NCBI RefSeq assembly: GCF_020329485.1
Contig: NZ_JAGKJI010000001.1
Location: 62,001-126,000, forward strand
Length of the DNA stretch: 64,000 bases
Direction of reading: 5' to 3'
From: Bradyrhizobium cenepequi
Lineage (GTDB): Bacteria > Pseudomonadota > Alphaproteobacteria > Rhizobiales > Xanthobacteraceae
The notes beneath the pieces were generated by a model, which made no database searches, was not told the origin of the DNA, and saw only the letters and a program-made list of their open reading frames with translations. Below, piece after piece: positions 9,308 to 16,990 of the stretch (the first letter of the stretch is position 1; each line of letters opens with the position of its first letter). A program made the position numbers and the translations under genes.

Positions 9308-9769
9308 ATGGACGGGAAACGAATGTTCGAGTTGGCCGAGGCGTTGGCCATTGCAAAAAGCCGGCAGGACGTCTCGGCCGCCTTAGCGGTTCTGCATCCG
9401 GAGATGGTGCTCGAGACTCCTGCCTTCGGCACCAGGGCGTGCGGCCTGGCCGAGAATGAGCGAATTCTGCAGCGGTTCTTCGAATCCTTTCCCGACTACG
9501 ACGTGGTCCTCGAAGGCCATGCGAATACCAAGGATACCCTGGTTTGCTGGGGGACAGCCCGGATGACGATGACCGGCGACCGGTTCGGCGTCGTACCGAA
9601 CGGCCGGCGCGCCGAACTGCCGGTGTTCATCTCGTTCGCCTTCAACGATGACCTGATCCTGCGCGAACGCTTCTTCTTCGACCTCTCGGAGCTCTGCGCG
9701 CAGTCCGGGGTCTCTACCGACGCGGTCCGGCGAAAGCTGTTCGGCGAAACGTCGCTGGCGGCCGCGTAG
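9308..9769 (+). CDS. SnoaL-like / NTF2-fold polyketide cyclase-type protein
   Basis: This 153-residue protein is of the NTF2-like cone-barrel superfamily, with the pattern of SnoaL/ester-cyclase-like proteins (LHPEMVLETPAFGTRACG, FESFPDYDVVLEGHANTKDTL). The family includes small hydrolases, isomerases and ligand binders; the substrate is not predictable. An AGGGAGAGGTAG ribosome site precedes the ATG. It is the first gene of a two-gene unit with the DUF3237 gene 48 bp downstream and is divergent from its presumed TetR regulator. Confidence 0.78.
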   Translation: MDGKRMFELAEALAIAKSRQDVSAALAVLHPEMVLETPAFGTRACGLAENERILQRFFESFPDYDVVLEGHANTKDTLVCWGTARMTMTGDRFGVVPNGRRAELPVFISFAFNDDLILRERFFFDLSELCAQSGVSTDAVRRKLFGETSLAAA

Positions 9770-9817
9770 CTCTCGCTCGCCGTACCTCTCACTCCTCCAT
9801 CCAAGAGGCACAAGACC

Positions 9818-10309
9818 ATGGCAGATCCCCGCCTGAAATCCGTCGGTGAAATCAATACCGCGCACCTTTTCGACATCGTCGTTGATCTCAGCCCGCGACT
9901 GAATTTCGGCACGGGGCCCGTCGGCCAGCGCGTGTTGTTCGGCGCGGCCAAGGGTTCGTTCGAGGGCGCCCGCTTGCGCGGCGAAGTGCTGACGGGCGGC
10001 GGCGATTGGGCGCTGTTCCGGTCAGACGGCGTCATGGCGCTCGACGTCCGCCTGACCCTGCGGACACATGACGGCGAGTTGATCTGCATGACCTATGGCG
10101 GCCGCTTGGCGACGCCGCAGGAGTTGCGCGCCGAGATGGCCGATCCCGCCATGCGCTATCAAGTCGATCCTGCCAAATATTATTTCCGCACCAATCCGCT
10201 GTTTGAGACGGGATCAGAGCAATATCTCTGGCTCAACAACGTGGTCTGCGTCGGCAAGGGCTATCTGGTAGAAGGCGCAGTGGCCTACAAGATTTTCGAA
10301 GTGCTCTGA
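9818..10309 (+). CDS. DUF3237 (UPF0311) family protein
   Basis: This 163-residue protein has the DUF3237 pattern of a beta-barrel-like fold: HLFDIVVDLSPRLNFGTGPVG, ALDVRLTLRTHDGELICM, and YFRTNPLFETGSEQYLWLN. The biochemical function of the family is not established. These genes often occur with catabolic or TetR-controlled clusters, as here, where it follows the SnoaL-like gene. The stop is followed within a few bases by a fragment of an unrelated aquaporin gene, suggesting a rearrangement endpoint. Confidence 0.82.
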   Translation: MADPRLKSVGEINTAHLFDIVVDLSPRLNFGTGPVGQRVLFGAAKGSFEGARLRGEVLTGGGDWALFRSDGVMALDVRLTLRTHDGELICMTYGGRLATPQELRAEMADPAMRYQVDPAKYYFRTNPLFETGSEQYLWLNNVVCVGKGYLVEGAVAYKIFEVL

Positions 10310-10310
10310 G

Positions 10311-10463
10311 GTCTGCCGTGACCTGACGGACACGTTGTCCGGAGTCTGGCGGCAGGATGTGCCGGGCTTTGTCCTTGCGGAAGCGGCGGGGGCCCTGGCG
10401 GCCGTGCTGCTGTTTCGATGGCTGGTGCCAAAAACGCCGTTTCGCCCGGGATTTCCTAGTTGA
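10311..10463 (+). pseudogene. 3' fragment of a MIP/aquaporin family gene
   Basis: Reading the frame that contains ACG at 10326 and ends at TGA 10461-10463 gives RDLTDTLSGV, then DVPGFVLAEAAGALAAVLLF and RWLVPKTPF. This matches the C-terminal end of bacterial aquaporin/glycerol-facilitator-like proteins: the segment after the second NPA box (ARxLTDTFAGI) and the last transmembrane helix with RWLVP. No start codon and no first five helices are present, and the reading frame runs back into the DUF3237 gene. It is therefore a truncated remnant. The family assignment rests on memory of the motif. Confidence 0.6.
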
Positions 10464-10596
10464 CGCGCAAATCGAGATAGAAGGTGCGCGGCAATTTCAA
10501 CGGATGCGGTCCTGAACTGGGCTATACTGGTGCCATAATAATCCGAGCCATGCGCCGCCATGCGCGGGAACTCGACAGGCAACAGGGAGGATCAAC

Positions 10597-11379
10597 ATGC
10601 AGTTCAGGGTTTCAAAGGATACGCTTACCGATCAAAGCGCCGCAGAGTGGCAGGCGCGCGTCGATCTCGCCGCCGCGCACCGGCTCGCTTTCAGCCAGGG
10701 CTTTAGCGAGGGCATCTTCAACCATCTGACCTTCGTGGTGCCCGGCCGCAGCGATCGCTACTACCAGATTCCGTTCGGCATGCACTGGTCGGAGGTGACC
10801 GCTTCCTGCTTTATGGAAGTCGGCATCGACGATGCCGAGGTCAAGCGCGGCGAGGGTGAGGTCGAGCGCTCCTGCTTTTGCATCCACGCGCCGATCCACA
10901 AGGCGCTGCCGCAGGCGAAGGCGGTGTTCCACACCCACATGCCGTTTGCCAGCGCGCTGACCCGGCTCGAGGATCCCCGCATCAAGGAGATCGGACAGAC
11001 CGAAGTCGGCATGGCCGGCGAGATCGCCTATGACGACGAATATACCGGCCCTGCGCTCGATCCGGCCGAAGGCGCGCGGCTCGCGAAGGTGATCGGCGAC
11101 AAGACGGTGCTGTTCATGGCCAACCACGGCATCTCGACCGTCGGCGAGACGGTCGCGGAGGCTTATGATCGGCTCTATTACATCGAGCGCGCCGCGCAGG
11201 TGCAGATTTACGCGATGTGGACCGGACAGCCGCTGAAGAAGCTGCCTGCTCCCGTGGTCGAAAAGACCATGCGCGATATCGGCGGCACCAGCCTCTACAA
11301 CGGCCCAAGCCCGGCGCAGCGGCACTTCGATGCGCTGAAGCGCATGCTGGACCGCAAAGAGCCTGATTACGCGACGTAG
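10597..11379 (+). CDS. Class II aldolase/adducin family protein
   Basis: This 260-residue protein is of the fuculose-phosphate aldolase/adducin-head family. Metal-binding histidines are visible in VFHTHMPFASAL and in FMANHGIST, with the characteristic early segment LAFSQGFSEGIFNHLTFVVPG. Metabolic members cleave sugar phosphates, but many proteins of this subfamily lack a proven aldolase role. An AACAGGGAGGATCAAC ribosome site precedes ATG 10597. It stands alone, downstream of the aquaporin remnant and convergent with the flavoprotein gene. Confidence 0.85.
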   Translation: MQFRVSKDTLTDQSAAEWQARVDLAAAHRLAFSQGFSEGIFNHLTFVVPGRSDRYYQIPFGMHWSEVTASCFMEVGIDDAEVKRGEGEVERSCFCIHAPIHKALPQAKAVFHTHMPFASALTRLEDPRIKEIGQTEVGMAGEIAYDDEYTGPALDPAEGARLAKVIGDKTVLFMANHGISTVGETVAEAYDRLYYIERAAQVQIYAMWTGQPLKKLPAPVVEKTMRDIGGTSLYNGPSPAQRHFDALKRMLDRKEPDYAT

Positions 11380-11397
11380 TTTTCTGTCGTCGCGAGC

Positions 11398-12609
11398 TTA
11401 CGGACGCACGGCCGGCGGTGCCTGCAGTGTTGGCGCCGCCGCCGCGAGAATCTCTGCGCGGCTACCGGTCCGCGGCGGATATATTCGCACGTGATTGATC
11501 GTCTGTTTGGTCAGTTTGGCGGCCGCCCCGCTCGTGTGCACCTGGCGGTCCCATCCTTCCGTGTACAAGGCGCCCCACGCGCCGAGATCCAGCACAGTGA
11601 CATACCAATCGATATGGAGCGGGAGCATTGGCCTCCCAAGCAGGTCGGCTACCACGTTGTGGCCCGCGAAGCGGCCCATCGGTCGAGCGAACTGGCAGGA
11701 CATCACTGAGGCGTGGACGCCGTCCACGAAACTGCAAGCCATGTCGCCGGCGGCAAAAACATTCGTTGCGCCAGCCGCGCGCATGAATTGATCGACGATG
11801 ACGCGACCATGCCGGTCCCGTTCAACATCCAGCGTCTCGGCCAGCGGACTTGCGCGCATGCCCGCGCACCACACGATTGTCTGCGTGGGAACGGTCTCCC
11901 CCGAGCTGAGCGTGATGGCGTTTGCGTCGAGCGCGGTAACCTTCACGTCCAGGCGCGTTTCGACGCCGAGCGCCGAGAGCGCCTCATTGATGACCGGGCG
12001 GGCATTGTCTCCGATCGTGACGCCCACTTCGGGGTTGGGGTCCACGAGAATGATGCGTCGATCGCCGGTTACGCCTGCCCGATCGAGCTTGCCCGGCATC
12101 TCGGTCGCGACTTCAATCCCGGTAAAACCAGCGCCGACCACGACCACCGTGGAGCGCCCTTCTGATGGCGCCTGCGCGCCCAGCGCTGCGAGGTGTTTAT
12201 CGAGCCGGACCGCCGCGGCATAGGTATCCACGTCGAAGCCGTTGGCCGCGAGACCGGGAATCGCGGGACGCGTCAGTTCGCTGCCAAGCGCCAGCACCAG
12301 CCGCTCGTAAGTCAAAACCTCCCGACTGTCGCTCGTTGCGATGGTCACCTGCTGTTTGACCGGATCAATCGCTTCCACCTCGGCAACCCGATGAGCGACG
12401 CCGATAGGGTCTAGCAGCTCGGCAAGCGGGATCGCCGCCTCGCTCAGGTCGACTTCGTAATTGCGAACCCGAATGTTGTGGTAGGGATTGCGGTCGATAA
12501 CGAGGATCTCGACCTCGGCCGCTTGCCCAATCTCATCGAGCTTGCGCGCAGCACCGATGGCAGCCCAGAGGCCGGCGAACCCCGCACCGAGGACAATAAC
12601 GCGCGCCAT
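11398..12609 (-). CDS. NDH-2-like NAD(P)H:quinone/FAD-dependent oxidoreductase
   Basis: This 403-residue flavoprotein is of the pyridine nucleotide-disulfide oxidoreductase superfamily resembling type II NADH dehydrogenase. It has an FAD motif at the N-terminus (VIVLGAGFAGLWAA), a second NAD(P)H motif (VVVVGAGFTGIEVATEM) and the FAD-binding VFAAGDMA near the C-terminus. Start ATG 12609 is preceded by GGAGGGGAA, and 22 further upstream codons are not conserved. It lies 81 bp downstream of the MFS gene on the same strand and is probably co-transcribed with it. There is no clear membrane anchor. Confidence 0.87.
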   Translation of the reverse strand: MARVIVLGAGFAGLWAAIGAARKLDEIGQAAEVEILVIDRNPYHNIRVRNYEVDLSEAAIPLAELLDPIGVAHRVAEVEAIDPVKQQVTIATSDSREVLTYERLVLALGSELTRPAIPGLAANGFDVDTYAAAVRLDKHLAALGAQAPSEGRSTVVVVGAGFTGIEVATEMPGKLDRAGVTGDRRIILVDPNPEVGVTIGDNARPVINEALSALGVETRLDVKVTALDANAITLSSGETVPTQTIVWCAGMRASPLAETLDVERDRHGRVIVDQFMRAAGATNVFAAGDMACSFVDGVHASVMSCQFARPMGRFAGHNVVADLLGRPMLPLHIDWYVTVLDLGAWGALYTEGWDRQVHTSGAAAKLTKQTINHVRIYPPRTGSRAEILAAAAPTLQAPPAVRP

Positions 12610-12690
12610 TTCCCCTCCGAGCTCCCTCTCTTCTCCGAGGTCCCTCAGTGAGCTTGTCCTGAACCGACGCGGCAATCAAGCCGGGCGAGC

Positions 12691-14019
12691 TCAGTCTCCC
12701 CTAAGCCGCTGGCCCTCGCTAGTGCTGCCGGCGGCGCGCCGGCCGGCCGGTGATATCCTGAGCACGCTCAATGTTGCGCCAAGCAGCGCGAATCCCGCGC
12801 CTGTGAACAGCGCGAGTTGGGTGCCGCTCGTCGGATCGCGATCAAGACACAGCGCGGCGAGCGTTGCGCCGGTCGTCATACCGAGCGCGCGCGCGATGCC
12901 TTGCATCCCACTCGCGCCACCCGAACGTTCGCGTGGCGTGGCGGCAATCATGGTGCGATTGTTGGGAGTCTGGAACATGCCGAACCCCGCGCCGCAGAGG
13001 AGCATACGCCAGACCACGTCGAGCAGTGCGGGGTGCTCCGAAATCATCGCGAGTGCGCTGAGACCGGTAGCCAGCAGGACCAGGCCGACGCCACACAGCA
13101 GGCCCGCCGAATAGCGTTCGACCAAAAGCCCAGCAACTGGTGCTGCAATAGCGATGGCGATTGGCCAGGGCGTGACCATGAGACCGATCTCGACCGCCGA
13201 ATAGCCGAAACGATTCGCGAAGTAGAAGGGAATCGCGGTGAGCGCCAGCATCTGACTGCAAAAGGAGGTGATCGAGGTCCCGACCGATAGTGCCACCACG
13301 GGAATGCGTAGAAGATCGACGGGCAGCAGCGGCGAAACCGTATGTGTCTGCCGGTAGACCAGCAGAACGCAGGCGACAGCCGCGACGAAAAATTCCGCCA
13401 GACAGACCGGCAGGGCCGCGCCATGTCCTGCGCTGTCGATGGCGGCGATGCCGAGGCCAAATGTGATGGCGCTGAGGACAGCGCTCGGCCAATCGAACTT
13501 GTGCGCTGCGGGCTTCGTGTGCGGCAGAGAGCGTGCGCCCAGCATCAAGATCAAAAGTCCAAGCGGAACGTTGACGGCAAACAAATAGGGCCAGGTAGCG
13601 ATCGACATGATGCCGGCGGCGACCGTAGGACCGACGGCCGAAGACGTCGCGACCACCATCACATTGAGTCCGAGGCCACGGCCGAGCTGGGCACGCGGAT
13701 AGATGAAGCGGACAAGCGCCGTATTGACGCTCAGCAAGCCGGCGGCGCCGAAACCCTGCAGGATACGCGCAATGGTGAGCAGCAGCAGCGTGTGCGATAG
13801 CGCGCAGATGGCCGACGCTGATGTAAACAGAGCAAGTCCCGCCAGATAGACGCGTCTGTAGCCGACGATCTCGCCGAGCGAAGCGAGTGGAAGCAGCGAA
13901 ATTGTGATCGCTAATTGATAGCCGTTGATGATCCAGATCGAGAGGGCGGGGCTCGCGTTCAGATCCTTGGCTATGGTCGGGAGCGCGACATTGATGATAG
14001 CGCCGTCGATCACAGCCAT
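12691..14019 (-). CDS. MFS transporter, DHA2/EmrB-type; native start unclear
   Basis: This 442-residue major facilitator has many transmembrane helices and drug:H+ antiporter-2 type motifs (PTIAKDLNASPALSIWIINGYQL, LARILQGFGAAGLL-like segment, GLGLNVMVVATSSAVGPTVAAG). ATG 14019 falls inside the first transmembrane helix. The open frame continues upstream with convincing MFS N-terminal coding (TEHADGLPSAQRYPAILTIA) but contains no ATG, GTG or TTG before a stop. The natural start may be lost, for example ACG at 14094 in place of ATG, or may use an unusual codon. It is probably co-transcribed with the NDH-2-like gene. Confidence 0.82.
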   Translation of the reverse strand: MAVIDGAIINVALPTIAKDLNASPALSIWIINGYQLAITISLLPLASLGEIVGYRRVYLAGLALFTSASAICALSHTLLLLTIARILQGFGAAGLLSVNTALVRFIYPRAQLGRGLGLNVMVVATSSAVGPTVAAGIMSIATWPYLFAVNVPLGLLILMLGARSLPHTKPAAHKFDWPSAVLSAITFGLGIAAIDSAGHGAALPVCLAEFFVAAVACVLLVYRQTHTVSPLLPVDLLRIPVVALSVGTSITSFCSQMLALTAIPFYFANRFGYSAVEIGLMVTPWPIAIAIAAPVAGLLVERYSAGLLCGVGLVLLATGLSALAMISEHPALLDVVWRMLLCGAGFGMFQTPNNRTMIAATPRERSGGASGMQGIARALGMTTGATLAALCLDRDPTSGTQLALFTGAGFALLGATLSVLRISPAGRRAAGSTSEGQRLRGD

Positions 14020-14453
14020 TACAAGCCCAAGCGCAATCGTCAGGATCGCAGGGTAACGCTGTGCTGAGGGTAGGCCGTCGGCATGTTCAGTCGTGAGGGA
14101 TGCCGGGAGAATAGCGATTGACCTTGTTGGAACGAATTTACCCTAGATGAGGGCTCCTCGCCAACGTTGCAAACTCGCGAAGGTTCTCATCGCAAGCGTT
14201 TGAACGGTCCGGAACGAAGACGCCCGCACGGCGTGATCAGCGATTATCATTGGGGCAACTCTCAGGACCGTGGAACGCTATCACCTTGAACTGACGCACG
14301 CGCCCAACGCATCAGACGCCCTTGGCCCGCGGGTCGTCCGCGAAACAACGATGTACCCTATCAGGTCCATTGATGTTGCTCCGCGAGGCGTACAGCCGGC
14401 AGCGCGAGGCGGTGGTGCGGAAGAATAGTGTCGCCACTCGAACGATATGTGAG
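14020..14453. other. Intergenic region upstream of MFS gene
   Basis: The first 75-120 bases next to 14019 look like lost N-terminal coding sequence of the MFS gene. From about 14140 onward I see no convincing gene, RNA or repeat; a 74-codon ORF at 14281-14505 has no ribosome site or familiar sequence. Confidence 0.5.
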
Positions 14454-14924
14454 CTATTTTGGAGGCGATGGCATCGCCGAGGAATGGTGGTCGACGATCA
14501 GCCAACGCTCGCCGTTCTTGACGTAGGTGAAGCTATATCGCGCAGGCAAGCTCTTCGTCTCGCCATCCTTTGTATAGGAGAAGGTGTAGTAGCCGGTATT
14601 GACCGCCGCATTCCCGTACACGCGGATCAGCTGATCGCCGAAGGCGACCTTGAGACCGGGCAGAACTTTGAAGGCAGTCACGAAATAGTCTCGTAGCGCC
14701 GCCCGGTCGGATCGTACGGTCGGTGACAGCGTGCCCCAGAGCACGGCATCGTCCGAGTAGAGGGGTAGCACTTTTTCGGGATCGTCTTCGCCAAGAGCCT
14801 GCCCCCATGCCAGTGTTGCGGCTGCCACGTCCGCTTTCGGCTCGACCAAAGCGCGAGAGGAAAACGATAATGACACGATGCAGAGCGCAAGTGCTGCGCT
14901 CGCAACTTTTGGAGAAGACCGCAC
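14454..14924 (-). CDS. Secreted NTF2-fold (SgcJ/EcaC, DUF4440-like) protein
   Basis: This 156-residue protein has a signal peptide (RSSPKVASAALALCIVSLSF, cleaved near SRA) and a CaMKII-association/DUF4440-like NTF2 fold: TLAWGQALGEDDPEKVLPLY, DDAVLWGTLSP, RYSFTYVKNGERWLIVDHHSS. The last segment is the diagnostic end of this family. The start is GTG 14924 with GGAGG five bases upstream. The function is unknown; a periplasmic ligand-binding or small-enzyme role is possible. It is 68 bp downstream of the cupin gene on the same strand and may share its transcript. Confidence 0.78.
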   Translation of the reverse strand: MRSSPKVASAALALCIVSLSFSSRALVEPKADVAAATLAWGQALGEDDPEKVLPLYSDDAVLWGTLSPTVRSDRAALRDYFVTAFKVLPGLKVAFGDQLIRVYGNAAVNTGYYTFSYTKDGETKSLPARYSFTYVKNGERWLIVDHHSSAMPSPPK

Positions 14925-14992
14925 GACATCCTCCCTTACGAATACCGGACAGATAAGTGTCCGCTTGAGACGGTCTCTTGCGATTCGTGTGG

Positions 14993-15451
14993 CTACTGTT
15001 TGCGCGGATCGTCAGCTGGATTGATGTAATCGATACCACCTGGGCCGATAAATTGAACTTGAAGTACCCCTTCCTCGCTTCCGGTCCAAGCGTAATGCGG
15101 GTGTTTTGCGGGGTACACCCATAACGAGCCTGGCTTCAGGAGATCGCCCTTCTTTTCGAATTTTTCGCCATGGCTACTGCCGACGTCACCGCTTATGATT
15201 GTAACAACTTCGGAATAGGGATGAGTATGAGGAGGCATTTGGAAATTAGGTGGAAACTTGATGCGTAAGACGACAACCTCACCTGCTTTCGTGGGATCAC
15301 CGACCAAAGGGGCAACCTGAACGCCCTTCGGAAAGGCTGGATTATCTTTCCAAACGAGCGTATCGGGCATGACCCGGACCTGAATATTTTGCGCCGCTGC
15401 TGGAACAGAGAGCGCAATCAAACCGGTCGCCGTTAGCAGTAATTTTTTCAT
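14993..15451 (-). CDS. Secreted cupin domain protein
   Basis: This 152-residue protein has a signal peptide (MKKLLLTATGLIALSVPAAAQ) followed by one cupin barrel. The metal-site motif is PPHTHPYSEVVTIISGDVG with the second half GSLWVYPAKHPHYAW, giving His, His, Glu and His candidates for a metal site. Small periplasmic cupins of this type have no defined reaction. It precedes the DUF4440-like gene by 68 bp. Confidence 0.8.
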   Translation of the reverse strand: MKKLLLTATGLIALSVPAAAQNIQVRVMPDTLVWKDNPAFPKGVQVAPLVGDPTKAGEVVVLRIKFPPNFQMPPHTHPYSEVVTIISGDVGSSHGEKFEKKGDLLKPGSLWVYPAKHPHYAWTGSEEGVLQVQFIGPGGIDYINPADDPRKQ

Positions 15452-15805
15452 GCGAATTTCTCACAAGCCGTCTGCAGCAAGAGACGCAAATCGCACTGCG
15501 CGGTCAGTGTTGAAACTAGCCTGAAGCTGCGCTGTTGGGTGCGTCAAACGAGGAAAACTACATCATCAGCGACGGGCGAACCACAAGTCAGAGACATTGA
15601 CTTAATAGCTTACAAAGGGAGGCTGTCGGCTTGGGGTCATTTGCTACGAGGGCGAGCCACCGGCAAACCCGGCCCTGTCCGCTATCCCGCCGAAAGCGGA
15701 AGCAAATCTAGTGATTAGCGGATCCGCTACGGATGTGATTCAAGCTTCGAAGTCGTAGCCCTCGAAACCTGGTTCGAGGTATCGGCATCATCAGCGGCGC
15801 TGCCC
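15452..15805. other. Intergenic region
   Basis: This is a 354-bp spacer between two minus-strand genes. No gene, tRNA or clear repeat was recognised. It presumably holds the promoter of the cupin gene. Confidence 0.4.
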
Positions 15806-16462
15806 TCATTGCCGCACCCACACGATCCTCGCGATCCACGCCACGTCCTCGGCTGCGAGCGTGCGATCCGCCTCCGCCGGATTGAGCGACTGCAATTCGA
15901 GTGTCTTCGCCGTTCGGCGTTTGCACTCCTTCACCAGCATCTCGCCGCCTTTGGTCCGCACCACCACGCGGTCGCCGCGGCGGATCGGGGTTGACGGCGA
16001 CACCAGGATGACGTCGCCGTCACGGAAGGCCGGCCGCAGCACATCGCCGGAGATCTCGAGCGCGTAGGCGTGCTCGTCGGGAATGCTCGGCAGCGCGACC
16101 TCGTCCCAGCCTTTTCGGGTCGGAAAGCCGTTGTCGTCGAAAGCATCGTTTGCCGCCGCCTCGGCAAGGCCGATCAGCGGCACCGAGGGGCCGCCGCCGC
16201 GGCCGCCATCGCCAATCAACTGCACGAAGGTGTCGATCGACGTGTTGGTCGCGGCGAGCGCCTTGGCGACCGATTCAGTCGACGGCCAACGCTCGCGGCC
16301 GTCGGCGGTGATCCGCTTGGACTTGTTGAAGGTCGTGGGGTCCAGCCCGGCGCGCCGCGCAAGCCCGGATGGCGACATTCCGGCGCGCTCTGCCAGCCGG
16401 TCCAGCGCGGCCCAGACCTGGCCGTGGGTCAGCAGGCGCGAATGCTTGGGCGGTCTGGCCAT
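15806..16462 (-). CDS. XRE/S24-family (LexA/CI-like) transcriptional regulator
   Basis: This 218-residue regulator has an N-terminal helix-turn-helix (about residues 25-75; MSPSGLARRAGLDPTTFNKS) and a C-terminal S24 peptidase domain. The nucleophile is Ser138 in LEISGDVLRPAFRDGD and the probable general base is Lys178 in EMLVKECKR, in the sequence order seen in LexA and phage CI. Such proteins self-cleave on RecA activation or act as stress regulators. No prophage genes flank it, so it may be a domesticated repressor. Confidence 0.88.
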   Translation of the reverse strand: MARPPKHSRLLTHGQVWAALDRLAERAGMSPSGLARRAGLDPTTFNKSKRITADGRERWPSTESVAKALAATNTSIDTFVQLIGDGGRGGGPSVPLIGLAEAAANDAFDDNGFPTRKGWDEVALPSIPDEHAYALEISGDVLRPAFRDGDVILVSPSTPIRRGDRVVVRTKGGEMLVKECKRRTAKTLELQSLNPAEADRTLAAEDVAWIARIVWVRQ

Positions 16463-16645
16463 TGGAATTCCGCCGTTCGGATTTAGGAATTATTGCCGGA
16501 ACCTGCGGCTTTCTGCAAATGTCCCCAATCGGCCCTGCCGTGGCGCTTGAGTTGCGCCCCGGGCGCCGATACGGTCCATGGCTGGCCTGGCCAGCTTCGG
16601 GAAAATCCCAACAGACTCAAGCGACAAGCAGGGGACACCGGAGAG

Positions 16646-16990
16646 GTGCGCACGATCTATAAAATTAGCCCTGCCTCGGCCTGGCGCGAGGCCGAGAGGG
16701 CCGGTGTGTACCGGGGTAGTGCCGACGATCTCCGCGACGGTTTCATCCACTTCTCCACCGCATCCCAGGTTGCTGGGACTGCAGCCAAGCATTTCGCAGG
16801 CCAGACCGGCCTCTTCCTGATCGCAGTCGATGCCGATGCGCTAGGGGACGCCTTGCGCTGGGAGCCTTCCCGTAACGAAGAATTGTTTCCGCATCTTTAT
16901 GGCGAACTCGATCTCGGCGCGGTCACCGTGGTCTACGACCTGCCGGCACGCGCCGACGGCACCCATGTGATCCCGGAGCAGCTCTCGTGA
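16646..16990 (+). CDS. DUF952 family protein
   Basis: This 114-residue protein matches the DUF952 pattern: IYKISPASAWREAERAGVYRG, DGFIHFSTASQVAGTA, and WEPSRNEELFPHLYGELDL. Function is not established; the fold is related to ADP-ribosyl-binding-like small domains by prediction only. I chose the GTG at 16646 (VRTIYKI) because homologues begin at IYKI and CGGAG lies just upstream. The stop overlaps the pyrD start by 4 nt (GTGA), indicating translational coupling. A DUF952-pyrD order is familiar in Rhizobiales. Confidence 0.85.
   Translation: MRTIYKISPASAWREAERAGVYRGSADDLRDGFIHFSTASQVAGTAAKHFAGQTGLFLIAVDADALGDALRWEPSRNEELFPHLYGELDLGAVTVVYDLPARADGTHVIPEQLS

Noticed and set aside
14281..14505. 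74-codon minus-strand ORF
   Set aside because: No ribosome site, poor composition, and overlaps the end of the DUF4440-like gene.
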